Positions 1-7,901 of a stretch of 64,000 nt of DNA are shown here, piece by piece (the stretch's first letter is position 1; each line of letters starts with the position of its first letter). The position numbers and the translations under genes were made by a program. This DNA is from Ignavibacteriales bacterium (GTDB lineage: Bacteria > Bacteroidota > Ignavibacteria > Ignavibacteriales > Ignavibacteriaceae). Below the pieces are notes generated by a model. It was not told the origin of the DNA. It did not search any database and saw only the letters and a list, made by a program, of their open reading frames with translations. Location of the stretch: NCBI GenBank assembly GCA_016700155.1, contig CP065001.1, positions 4,154,001 to 4,218,000 on the forward strand, given 5' to 3'.

Positions 1-108
1 CGTAAAATAGATGTCCCACGTTATACACAAGTAGGGAATGCAATACCACCCCTGTTCGGGGAACAAGTAGGTTTAGTTATTAAAGGTATAGTGGCATTAG
101 ATGGATAA
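1..108 (+). CDS. DNA (cytosine-5) methyltransferase, C-terminal end only
   Basis: Only the last 35 codons lie in the window, and the gene continues to the left. They encode RYTQVGNAIPPLFGEQVG, which matches motif X of C5-cytosine DNA methyltransferases (usual form RxxQxGNAVPP), the segment that helps build the S-adenosylmethionine pocket. This is a Dcm-type modification enzyme that would make 5-methylcytosine in a target site. Its stop overlaps the start of the next gene by 8 bp, so the two are probably co-transcribed and translationally coupled. The target specificity cannot be judged because the recognition domain is outside the window. Confidence 0.85.
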   Translation, partial: RKIDVPRYTQVGNAIPPLFGEQVGLVIKGIVALDG

Positions 109-2395
109 GTTGCAATTTAAAATAAGCGCAGCACTCAAAAATCTTATAGGTAAAGAATTAATTACTGATGAGTATGTTGCAATTTTTGAATTAGTTAAAA
201 ATTCATTCGATGCCTACGCTACCAAAGTCGAGATTATTTTTGAAAATCTTTATGTTGAACATGGTGAGCCTAGAATAATAGTGAAAGATAATGGAAAGGG
301 AATGAGTTTTTATGATTTAGAGAATAAATGGTTGTTTGTGGCTTATTCAGCTAAAGCTGATGGAACGGAGGATATTAATGCGCAGAATAACAGCGACTAT
401 AGAAACAAAATTACTGTAAATAGAACATTTGCCGGAGCTAAAGGTATAGGGCGTTTTTCTTGTGATCGGTTAGGTAAAAATTTGAACTTGATAACTATTA
501 AGGATGAACCTGAAGCCAAGATTGAAAATTTATTTGTTAATTGGGAGGAATTTGAAGAAGATCAAGAAGAGTTATTTGTTAATATTGATGTTACTCATAA
601 AGTATTAGAAACAATTAATTATAAGAATTTTGAACATGGGACAATTCTTGAAATAACCAACCTTAGGGATGAATGGAATAGAGATAAATTATTAAAACTT
701 AAGTACTCGCTTGAGAAATTAATAAATCCAAATCAGGAAAATGATGCGAGAAATTTTGAAATAGAATTAATTGCTAGGGAAGAATCACAAGCGGATAGGG
801 ACAATAAAAACGAAAGGGATCGAGTAAATGGTTTAATAAAAAATTTTTTGTTTGAGACGCTGGAACTTAAAACGACCCAAATCAAAACTGAAATTGTTGA
901 TGAGGGATCTTTTATTATTAGTGAACTGATTGATAGAGGCAAAAGGATTTACAAAGTCAAGGAAAAAAACCAATACAATCTTAAATCAAATATCAAGATT
1001 CACCTTTTTCAATTAAATCAAGCTGCAAAGATTAATTTTAGAAAAATAATGGGATTTCATTCAGTAGAGTATGGATCAATTTATTTATATAAGAATGGAT
1101 TTCGTATCTATCCTTTTGGTGAAGAAGGAATTGACCTGCTTGGTATTGATAGAAGAAAACAACAAGGGTACGCAAGATATTTAGGGACAAGAGAAATACT
1201 TGGACGAATTGAAATAAATGATCGGGCAAATATAGATGATCTTAAAGAAACAACAAGTAGAGATGGGGGTTTAATAAAAAATGATAAGTATGAAAATTTA
1301 GTTGATTTCTTTTTTGAAAAAGCACTTAGAAGACTTGAGAAATATGTTGTTGACTTAATCAAATGGGGTGAGCCGCTTAAAGAATTTGATGGAAAAGAAA
1401 TTAAGCCCAATGACATTCGAAATGAAATATTATCATTGATTTCAAATATGGCAAAAAATGAAGATGTCATTGATTTAGATTATGATAAAAATTTTCTAAA
1501 TGTAATAAAAGAAAGAGCAGAAGAAAACCTCCCACAAAATCTAAAAAGTTTAAAAGTACTTGCAGAAAAAACAGATAATCCTGAATTACAGAAGAAAACC
1601 CAAAGAATATTATCTCAAACCAAAGCGCTTCAAGAAGCTTATCAGGAAACCCAAAAGGAAAAAGTAGTTGCTACTATCTTAAAAAAAGATGTCGAGGAAG
1701 AATTAAAACAAGTACAATCTCAAAATTTATTTTTAAAATCAATTTCTACCCGGGATTTTGACCAAGTAGTTAGTTTTCTCCATCAAATTGGAATATATTC
1801 TAATACTATTGATATATACTTAAACAGGATAAGAAAGAAAATAAAGAATAGTGAGAAGATTAGTAACGATGAATTGTCAGAATTCATTGATAAGATAAAT
1901 TTTGAAAACAGAAAAATAATTTCTTTCTCAAAATTTGCAACAAAAGCTGGTTATAAGTATGAAGAACAAGTTGTGGAAGAAGATTTAATTTCTTTTGTTT
2001 CACAATATATCACTCAGGTAAAAGACAAATATGACTTTAAGATTGATTTAACCAACAAAGGAGAGATTACTTTCATAAAACAGTTTCGTCCAATAGAAAT
2101 TATTTTGGTAGTTGATACTTTCTTAAGTAATTCACAAAAACAGAAACCATCCTTTGTAAAATTTAATTTTGGCCATGAAGATGAAGATCTTGTAATAACA
2201 ATAAAAGACGATGGAAATGGTTTACACAAATCCATTAAAAATCCAAGCAATATTTTTGAGAAAGGTTATACCACGACTTCAGGCTCTGGTGTGGGTTTAT
2301 TTTTTGCCCAGCAAATAGTAAAAAAATTAAAAGGAACTATATCTGTTAATGCAGATGTTGAAAAGGGAATTGAATTCAAAATAAGGATAAAATAA
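101..2395 (+). CDS. Dual GHKL-ATPase protein (MORC/Hsp90-like N-terminus, histidine-kinase-like C-terminus)
   Basis: The 764-aa protein has two ATP-binding folds. The N-terminal one resembles MORC/Hsp90-type GHKL ATPases: ELVKNSFDA at 30-38 (catalytic Glu30, Mg-binding Asn34), DNGKG at 63-67 and a glycine lid AGAKGIGRFS at 111-120. The C-terminal one is histidine-kinase-like: a DHp-like helix FLHQIGIYSNTI around His561, Asn677 as N-box, DDGNG at 703-707, IFEKGYTTT as F-box and GSGVGLFF from 728. A long charged coiled region (about 490-560) lies between them. No membrane segment is seen, so it is cytoplasmic. It overlaps the methyltransferase gene by 8 bp and the receiver gene by 1 bp. GHKL ATPases of the MORC/paraMORC group are known from restriction-modification loci. 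Phosphotransfer from His561 to the downstream receiver is inferred. Confidence 0.85.
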   Translation: MDKLQFKISAALKNLIGKELITDEYVAIFELVKNSFDAYATKVEIIFENLYVEHGEPRIIVKDNGKGMSFYDLENKWLFVAYSAKADGTEDINAQNNSDYRNKITVNRTFAGAKGIGRFSCDRLGKNLNLITIKDEPEAKIENLFVNWEEFEEDQEELFVNIDVTHKVLETINYKNFEHGTILEITNLRDEWNRDKLLKLKYSLEKLINPNQENDARNFEIELIAREESQADRDNKNERDRVNGLIKNFLFETLELKTTQIKTEIVDEGSFIISELIDRGKRIYKVKEKNQYNLKSNIKIHLFQLNQAAKINFRKIMGFHSVEYGSIYLYKNGFRIYPFGEEGIDLLGIDRRKQQGYARYLGTREILGRIEINDRANIDDLKETTSRDGGLIKNDKYENLVDFFFEKALRRLEKYVVDLIKWGEPLKEFDGKEIKPNDIRNEILSLISNMAKNEDVIDLDYDKNFLNVIKERAEENLPQNLKSLKVLAEKTDNPELQKKTQRILSQTKALQEAYQETQKEKVVATILKKDVEEELKQVQSQNLFLKSISTRDFDQVVSFLHQIGIYSNTIDIYLNRIRKKIKNSEKISNDELSEFIDKINFENRKIISFSKFATKAGYKYEEQVVEEDLISFVSQYITQVKDKYDFKIDLTNKGEITFIKQFRPIEIILVVDTFLSNSQKQKPSFVKFNFGHEDEDLVITIKDDGNGLHKSIKNPSNIFEKGYTTTSGSGVGLFFAQQIVKKLKGTISVNADVEKGIEFKIRIK

Positions 2396-3300
2396 TGACC
2401 TTAGATTATAAAATTCTTTGGTTCGAAGATGAAGAAACATGGTATGAGGCTATTCTACCCGATGTTTCAGAATATCTTACTGAAAAAGGATTTACTTTAG
2501 TCCCTAAAAGGAAAGATAACGGTTCCGAATTAGATAAAATTTTTGATGACGATGATTACGATCTTATATTGATGGATTATAATTTATTGGGGGATAAGGG
2601 GGATGTTATTATCGAAAGAATTAGAAATTTAGAGATTTATACAAATATTGTTTTTTATTCACAAGATGGTGAAAAAACATTAAGAAGTGGTATAGCAGCA
2701 AAAGGTTTAGATGGGGTATATTGTGCGCACCGAGAACAGGGTGAATTTTTAGGGAAAGTAAATGATGTAATTGCTATTACAATTAAAAAGGTCGTTGATT
2801 TAAATAATACTCGTGGCTTAGTAATGGCATATACAAGTGAATTAGATTTATTAATAGAAGAACTAATTAATACTATAATACCTAAGATAAATGGAGAGGA
2901 ATCTCAAAAACAAAAAGAAATTATTAAGTCTAAGCTAGTGGAATCATTAGAAGCGAAATTAAAAAAAATAAATGCAATTGATCCAATAAATAATTTTAAT
3001 GAACTTTTTGACATTATTGATTCATCTCATAAAGTGAGGGGACTTGTTAGATTATGTAAAAAAGTTGACGATTTGAAAGAATTTGTTCCACTTTTAGAAA
3101 ATTATCAAAAAGAAATTCTTGATATTCGAAATGTCTTGGCACACGTTTGTGAAGAGGTTGATGATAAAGGGAGAAAAAAACTTAAATCAAACCTTAAAGG
3201 GTATGAAGAATTTGTTTTTAACGAAGCTCAAGCTATTGAAATCCGTACAAATATTAAGAAATATTCTGAAACATTAACAACGATTGGTCAAAGATTATAG
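2395..3300 (+). CDS. Response-regulator receiver protein with HEPN-like C-terminal domain
   Basis: Residues 1-130 form a receiver domain: acidic cluster Asp12/Glu13, probable phosphoacceptor Asp61 in LILMDYN and Ser89 in VFYSQDG. The usual strand-5 lysine is not evident (the segment reads VYCAHRE). Residues about 135-301 are all-helical, with no DNA-binding output domain recognised, and contain DIRNVLAHV. Arg245-Asn246-x3-His250 fits the R-x4-6-H signature of HEPN ribonuclease or toxin domains. The start codon overlaps the stop of the dual-GHKL gene by one base, so the pair is coupled like a kinase and its regulator. The likely role is a phosphorylation-controlled effector of a methyltransferase-linked defence locus. 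RNase activity is inferred from one motif, and the helical domain could instead be a scaffold. Confidence 0.75.
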   Translation: MTLDYKILWFEDEETWYEAILPDVSEYLTEKGFTLVPKRKDNGSELDKIFDDDDYDLILMDYNLLGDKGDVIIERIRNLEIYTNIVFYSQDGEKTLRSGIAAKGLDGVYCAHREQGEFLGKVNDVIAITIKKVVDLNNTRGLVMAYTSELDLLIEELINTIIPKINGEESQKQKEIIKSKLVESLEAKLKKINAIDPINNFNELFDIIDSSHKVRGLVRLCKKVDDLKEFVPLLENYQKEILDIRNVLAHVCEEVDDKGRKKLKSNLKGYEEFVFNEAQAIEIRTNIKKYSETLTTIGQRL

Positions 3301-3956
3301 GTGCTTGAATAAAATTTACATTTGTTATTTAGATTACAGAAAGAACATTTAGGTTTACTTGCAGCACAAATTTTAGCAGCAAAATCTAAAATTCCCCAAT
3401 TAATCTTTTTTGATTTCTTGTGATCCACGGTACTCCATGCCAATTCTTGTAAGTAAGGATCATACCTAATATCGGCCAACTTACGTGGGCCAAAAAACCG
3501 TTCTAACACTCTTGCCATATTAACATCTAAAAGTGGGGCCGGTTTATGGTAAACATATTGTATTATTGCATTTGTAATATACTGCCCTGCGAAGGGAAGT
3601 TTTTCTATTTCTTCTTTATCTTTTGGTAATCTTCCTTTTAACTTAACCATCTCTTTGGCGAGTTTCTTAAGAAGTAAAGAACGCTGCTTATAAAGTCCTA
3701 TAGGAGTCAAAACCCTTTCTAAGGTTTTTGTCGTTGTCTTATTTAAGCTTTCCCAGTTAGGATACTTGGTTAAGAAAGTCTTATAGAATTTAGCAACAGT
3801 TTCTGCTCTCGTTCTTTGTAAAAGAACCTCAGCAATTACTTTTTGATAACTGCTTAGGCTTTTCCTTCGCCAAGGAAAGTCTCTACCCTCTTTCTCAAAC
3901 CACTCGAGAATGTTCCCTTGAAAGAGTTCGATTTTAGATTTTGATATTCTTCTCAT
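3288..3956 (-). CDS. Mig-type T:G mismatch DNA glycosylase (HhH-GPD, Fe-S)
   Basis: This 222-aa HhH-GPD glycosylase of the endonuclease III/MutY superfamily has its helix-hairpin-helix at LPFAGQYITNAI (120-131), catalytic Asp144 in LLDVN, and an iron-sulfur loop with Cys197, Cys204, Cys207 and Cys213. At the position that is lysine in endonuclease III and serine in MutY it has Tyr126, as in the archaeal thymine-DNA glycosylase Mig.MthI. Mig removes T from T:G pairs made by 5-methylcytosine deamination and is encoded beside a C5-methyltransferase, doing the job Vsr does elsewhere. The methyltransferase fragment three genes away fits this role. The gene is convergent with the receiver gene and the 3' ends overlap by 13 bp. 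A MutY-like activity is less likely because the MutY C-terminal domain is absent. Confidence 0.85.
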   Translation of the reverse strand: MRRISKSKIELFQGNILEWFEKEGRDFPWRRKSLSSYQKVIAEVLLQRTRAETVAKFYKTFLTKYPNWESLNKTTTKTLERVLTPIGLYKQRSLLLKKLAKEMVKLKGRLPKDKEEIEKLPFAGQYITNAIIQYVYHKPAPLLDVNMARVLERFFGPRKLADIRYDPYLQELAWSTVDHKKSKKINWGILDFAAKICAASKPKCSFCNLNNKCKFYSSTYNL

Positions 3957-3984
3957 AGTCTTTAGACTTTGTTTTGTAACTTAA

Positions 3985-4224
3985 ATATTCATTTTTTACA
4001 ACTCAAGATTAATTCCTACTTCTGTTAAGTTAGAAGTATGGAAGAGAGATAAGGGCGAGTGCGTGTTGTGTCACTCCAAACAAAATCTTCACTTCGATCA
4101 CGACTTACCTTTTTCAAAAGGCGGGACTTCTTTAACTGCAGAAAATGTACGCATACTTTGTATGAAACATAACCTCAAAAAGTCCGACAAAATACTATTT
4201 GTTTTTCCTGTTGTGTTTAGTTGA
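3985..4224 (+). pseudogene. Truncated HNH endonuclease (restriction-enzyme remnant)
   Basis: This frame has no ATG start and a stop just upstream, but it encodes a clear HNH C-terminal module. It reads VKLEVWKRDKGECVLC, then LHFDHDLPFSKGGTS, then NVRILCMKHNLKKSDKI, with the CxxC zinc knuckle, the His-Asp-His catalytic centre and the closing Asn. Intact relatives carry a domain upstream of this module, and here the upstream DNA is the 5' flank of the divergent glycosylase gene. It probably marks the remains of the restriction component of the neighbouring methyltransferase locus. Translation from a non-ATG codon as a small standalone HNH protein cannot be excluded. Confidence 0.7.
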
Positions 4225-4531
4225 GAGGTGCTTTATAAATTATATTTTGTTTTTTGCGGTGGGGGGTGTTCAGGTAGATGCTGAAACAAGTTCAGCATGA
4301 CAAGGTGAGTGTGATGTTGGTGATAGCGTGGCAGGGCTTGTCGCCCTTCGATCCCAGAGGGACAGGCAGGTTCAGGGTGACAGTGTGAGCGTAGTGTTAA
4401 TACAGATCCCGAAACAAATGCAGATGCTGAAACGAGTTCAGCATGACACTATTCGGGATGACAAGCGTGAGTGCAATGTTATACTTCGATGAACTCAGTA
4501 TGACAGGGTGGTGAGGAATATTTTTTTTCAT
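4225..4531. repeat. Repeat-dense intergenic region with dispersed palindromes
   Basis: There is no gene here. Two copies of the same palindrome are present, ATGCTGAA-(5 nt)-TTCAGCAT at 4278-4298 and 4424-4444, each followed by GAC(A). A further pair of arms, ATCCCGAA at 4406-4413 and TTCGGGAT at 4452-4459, encloses the second copy. CCCAGAGGGACAGGCAG at 4353-4369 recurs with one mismatch at 6345-6361. CTTCGATGAACTC at 4484-4496 recurs inverted at 52118-52130. The block looks like several nested or decayed copies of one dispersed repeat family. Confidence 0.75.
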
Positions 4532-4562
4532 AAAAAACCTTCCGTTGTGTGGAAGGTTTTTT
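4532..4562 (-). terminator. Intrinsic terminator (bidirectional type) after the DUF4234-like gene
   Basis: A 12-bp perfect stem AAAAAACCTTCC / GGAAGGTTTTTT has a 7-nt loop. It lies 20 nt beyond the stop of the minus-strand gene at 4582-4920. The A/T-rich stem ends give a U-run in either direction. Confidence 0.85.
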
Positions 4563-4581
4563 AGTTTAATTTTTTTTTTGG

Positions 4582-4920
4582 TTACATACCTGCGGCAAGA
4601 TTCATATCAGCTTTTTTATTCATTTCAGTCTGCACAATAAACCACACAGCGGGTGAGAATACGATGTATAAAACAAACAGCAGCCATTTGTTAAAGTGAT
4701 CGGATGAAACTTTTTCATAAAGTTCGGCAAACTTATAGTAGGAATAGATACCCGCAAACGGAATAAAAAGTAAAACGGTCCATAACGCCGGTGATGCCTG
4801 GTGATCTTTTGCGAGGAATTTCATTTCTTCGGCAATTTTGTAAAACCAGTAGATAACATATATGCCGAGGGTTATGATCACTAACCCAACCTGCGCTACC
4901 ATGTTCCTTTTTTTGATCAT
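4582..4920 (-). CDS. DUF4234-like small membrane protein
   Basis: The 112-aa protein has three predicted membrane segments (about residues 8-28, 44-63 and 78-97). Its N-terminus, KRNMVAQVGLVIITLGIYVIYWFYK, fits the DUF4234 family pattern in which a short basic tip precedes an ITLGIYxxYW helix. The function of the family is unknown, and it acts in the inner membrane. AAAGGAA precedes the ATG as ribosome binding site, and a strong terminator follows. It appears to be a single-gene transcript. Confidence 0.7.
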   Translation of the reverse strand: MIKKRNMVAQVGLVIITLGIYVIYWFYKIAEEMKFLAKDHQASPALWTVLLFIPFAGIYSYYKFAELYEKVSSDHFNKWLLFVLYIVFSPAVWFIVQTEMNKKADMNLAAGM

Positions 4921-5260
4921 CTTAATTTCCTTTCTGTGTGGTGATGTAATTGTTTAAAGCACCGCTCCCCTAGTTGAGCAAACTGCTGTGCCGGAAAAAT
5001 AATAAAGGAGATGCGGTAATCAAAGATAAAGATCAGGATTAAGATAAAGATTATTTGAGCGCGTTCTTTCATCGTGATCTTTGTCCGCCTCTGCTGCCCT
5101 TCAATTACTGAAAGGCACGAACACAATTTCCGCTTGTAATAAAATTCAAAATTCTGTATGCTTGACTTAAGAATGAATATTATTAAACCGCTGTTTGGTG
5201 AGATTCATTTCATACCCGGGAGAGTAAACAAGAATTTTTTATAATCATATAGGTTCGGAC
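4921..5260. other. Divergent intergenic region, no gene recognised
   Basis: This 340-bp gap lies between divergent genes. It holds a short low-complexity stretch around 5018-5055 built from GATAAAGAT/GATTAAGAT-like units. A 69-codon minus-strand reading frame crosses it but has no recognisable protein features. The promoters of both flanking genes should lie here; none was identified with confidence. Confidence 0.5.
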
Positions 5261-6268
5261 ATGAAAAACTATAATTACTTTATTCTTTACTTATGCTTGT
5301 TTTTGCTTACGGCGGCTATGCCTCCGGTTGTTAATGAATCAGACGCAGATTCCGGCACGTTAACTTTAGCGGCGGATTCATTGCACAATATCGGTCACGC
5401 AAGTATGAAAATAAAAACGGCTGACGGTAAGGTTATTTATATCGATCCGTTCCAGCCCGGGAATTATTCTGATTCCGCGGATATAGTGCTTGTAACTCAC
5501 GGGCATTCCGACCACAATCAACAAAATCTTGTTAAGAAAAAAACAACGGCGACTACTATTACTCATGTACAGTCAAACATAGGCGGGGTGTACCAGGTTT
5601 TTAATATTGACGGTATAAAAATTTATTCGGTGCCCGCGTACAACGCAAATCATAATATCAATAGCTGCGTAGGTTATGTAATTGAGTTTAACGGCATAAG
5701 GCTTTATCACGCTGGTGATACGGGAAATATTCCCGAGATGGCAAATCTTGCGGACAGTAATATTACTTATGCGTTATTCCCTATCGATAGTATTTATACA
5801 ATGTCGCCAGCGGCTGCAACTCTTGCCGCAGAAATGGTTCAGGCAGATTACAGTATACCCATGCATACAAAGCCTCCGCCGGATAATTATGATGAGGATA
5901 AGGTGTCGCGGTTTGTTCCGGCAAACAGGCTGCTGGTAAGGAATGGTGAAACGATCGCTTTGTATTCTCCTTCAACAGGGACGGATGATCTGAACGAACT
6001 TCCTTCTGATTTTAAATTGTTTCAAAGTTATCCCAACCCGTTTAATCCGAGTACTACTATAAGTTATTCAATACCGTCGGCGTCTTATGTAAGTCTTAAA
6101 GTTTATGATGTAAACGGGCGTGAGGTAGAAACTTTGTTTGAGGGAAACTCTCCTGCCGGAAATTATGTGAAGGAGTGGACAGCAAAAAATTTTTCCAGCG
6201 GTGTTTATTTTTACCGCCTGCAATCGGGGGGATTTTCGGATACAAAGAAATTTGTTTTGGTAAAGTAG
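5261..6268 (+). CDS. Secreted metallo-beta-lactamase-fold hydrolase with T9SS sorting domain
   Basis: The 335-aa protein has a signal peptide (residues 1-20) and a UlaG-like metallo-beta-lactamase fold. The metal motif HGHSDH at 80-85 and later ligands in YHAGDT and PMHT bind zinc. After about residue 245 comes a C-terminal type IX secretion sorting domain with SYPNPFNPSTTISYSI and a closing KKFVLVK. Such domains send cargo across the outer membrane and are removed or anchored there. UlaG-like enzymes hydrolyse lactones or phosphodiesters, usually in the cytoplasm; the substrate of this exported form is unknown. It is monocistronic, with no strong ribosome binding site. Confidence 0.85.
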   Translation: MKNYNYFILYLCLFLLTAAMPPVVNESDADSGTLTLAADSLHNIGHASMKIKTADGKVIYIDPFQPGNYSDSADIVLVTHGHSDHNQQNLVKKKTTATTITHVQSNIGGVYQVFNIDGIKIYSVPAYNANHNINSCVGYVIEFNGIRLYHAGDTGNIPEMANLADSNITYALFPIDSIYTMSPAAATLAAEMVQADYSIPMHTKPPPDNYDEDKVSRFVPANRLLVRNGETIALYSPSTGTDDLNELPSDFKLFQSYPNPFNPSTTISYSIPSASYVSLKVYDVNGREVETLFEGNSPAGNYVKEWTAKNFSSGVYFYRLQSGGFSDTKKFVLVK

Positions 6269-6330
6269 GGTGTGGGGGTTTCCTTTGGTGATGGCAAAGA
6301 CATCGAGGTGTGGCGATTGGTTTGGAGAGA

Positions 6331-6376
6331 TTCTGAAACGAGTTCCCAGAGGGGCAGGCAGCATGACGGGGGTTGG
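6331..6376. repeat. Degenerate copy of the dispersed repeat
   Basis: The sequence GATTCTGAAACGAGTTC followed by CCCAGAGGGGCAGGCAG and CATGACGG mixes segments of both repeat types seen at 4270-4450. It lies in the 254-bp gap between two plus-strand genes, in which nothing else was recognised. Confidence 0.55.
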
Positions 6377-6522
6377 CGACATTTCTAATTCATTGTGATG
6401 GACAGTATCGGTGTTGTGATCTTTAAGTAAGGCGCCTTCCTTTTCCCTTTTTTATTTTTTTTCTCCCTGGTGGTTTTCTATATAAAGATGAAATTATACT
6501 TTTAAGTATCAATTTATTTTTA

Positions 6523-7371
6523 ATGTTACCCGGAATGAAAAACAAAACAAATGTTAACCGAAACAAAAAGAATTTAAAAGCTGCGCTTTATGAAATAATA
6601 TTTGAAGCAGATACTCCCGCCGGCAAGTGGTTCGATATTGTTCTGCTGTGGGCAATTCTTTTGAGTGTGCTTGTTGTATTCCTTGAAAGCATTGCAGAAA
6701 TAAGATTAGCTTACGGCAACACATTTTATTACCTCGAGTGGTTTTTTACTATTCTCTTTACAGTTGAGTACACATTAAGGATCATCAGTACAAATAAACC
6801 GCTGCGTTACGTCCTGAGCTTTTACGGAGTAATTGATTTGCTGGCGATACTTCCCACTTATTTAAGTCTTGTTTTTACCGGCAGTCAGTATCTTCTTGTA
6901 ATCAGGGTTCTTCGACTTCTGCGTGTATTCAGGATATTAAAGCTTACACATTTTCTGCGGCAGGCGGCTATTTTAAAAAAAGCTTTAATGGCAAGTCGCG
7001 GAAAAATAGCTGTTTTTCTTTTTACCGTTTTAATACTTGTTGTAGTAATCGGCGCTGTTATGTATGTAATAGAAGGTCCGGAAAACGGATTTACCAGCAT
7101 TCCTTTCAGTATGTATTGGGCAATTGTAACCATGACTACTGTTGGATATGGTGATGTGTCGCCACAAACACCGCTCGGTCAGGTATTTGCTTCCATCGTA
7201 ATGATAATGGGCTATGCAATTATTGCTGTCCCGACAGGCATTGTATCTGTGGAGATAGCCGATGTATCAAGAAAATCAGTGGACACACAGACGTGCCCTA
7301 ATTGCCTTAAAGAAGGTCATGATCATGACGCTAAATATTGTAAATACTGTGGATCGCAAATTAATAACTAA
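6523..7371 (+). CDS. Voltage-gated potassium channel (six-TM Kv type) with C-terminal zinc ribbon
   Basis: The 282-aa integral membrane protein has segments S1 to S6. The S4 voltage sensor reads RVLRLLRVFRILKL, with arginines every third residue, and the selectivity filter is TTVGYGD at 205-211. It would form tetramers that conduct K+ across the inner membrane. After S6 comes a short cytoplasmic tail ending in a zinc-ribbon motif, CPNCLKEG then CKYCG, which is uncommon on Kv channels and may help tetramerisation or sensing. An alternative start at Met5 (6535) is equally plausible because neither has a good ribosome binding site. Confidence 0.9.
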   Translation: MLPGMKNKTNVNRNKKNLKAALYEIIFEADTPAGKWFDIVLLWAILLSVLVVFLESIAEIRLAYGNTFYYLEWFFTILFTVEYTLRIISTNKPLRYVLSFYGVIDLLAILPTYLSLVFTGSQYLLVIRVLRLLRVFRILKLTHFLRQAAILKKALMASRGKIAVFLFTVLILVVVIGAVMYVIEGPENGFTSIPFSMYWAIVTMTTVGYGDVSPQTPLGQVFASIVMIMGYAIIAVPTGIVSVEIADVSRKSVDTQTCPNCLKEGHDHDAKYCKYCGSQINN

Positions 7372-7461
7372 ACGATTTTTGAAAATCCGTTTCCTCTGCA
7401 TAACTCTATTTTTATTTCGCAGCAAATCCTGTTTGTTATATAATTTACCGGAACAAATAAT

Positions 7462-7878
7462 ATGAAATCAATATCTGCCATTTTATTCTTCATTAGTTTA
7501 ATTCTTTTTAGTTCGTGCGGTAACAGCGATGATCTGGGCGCGAAGATCGCGGGTAAGTGGAACATGAAAAAAGTTGAGGAACTATCGAAAGATGTTACTG
7601 CGATTCATAATCCGGACAACAACAGGTGGATACGTTTTATTAATGATGCCGGTGACAAAAACAGGGGTACGTTTGAAAGCGGAAGCGGAGACGTAAAGGA
7701 AAATTCAGGTAAATGGTATTATTATGAAAAGGACAACGAATTATTTATCGACAGCGACGCCGGCGAGGATGATGACAGTTACTGGGAGGTATTGATAAAA
7801 GATAATACTATGTACTGGAAAGGAAGACGATTTGAGTTTAATAAGAGATTCGAGATTTTTTATCACAGGGATAACTGA
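7462..7878 (+). CDS. Lipocalin-like lipoprotein, function unknown
   Basis: The 138-aa protein has a lipoprotein signal peptide with lipobox FSSC (Cys19). The rest is rich in beta structure, with a GKWNMKK start and repeated strands such as SGKWYYYEKDNELF and DDSYWEVLIKDN, as in small lipocalin-like lipoproteins of Bacteroidota. It would be anchored in the periplasm or outer membrane. No partner gene is evident, and it ends at a clear terminator. Confidence 0.65.
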   Translation: MKSISAILFFISLILFSSCGNSDDLGAKIAGKWNMKKVEELSKDVTAIHNPDNNRWIRFINDAGDKNRGTFESGSGDVKENSGKWYYYEKDNELFIDSDAGEDDDSYWEVLIKDNTMYWKGRRFEFNKRFEIFYHRDN

Positions 7879-7901
7879 AGTACATTGTGATTAAAAAAAT
7901 T

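Noticed and set aside
3288..3956. MutY adenine glycosylase call
   Set aside because: The protein lacks the MutY C-terminal domain and has Tyr126 at the position that is Ser in MutY. The Mig family fits better.
4917..5126. 69-codon minus-strand reading frame
   Set aside because: There are no family features, the composition is low-complexity, and it overlaps the start of the DUF4234-like gene.
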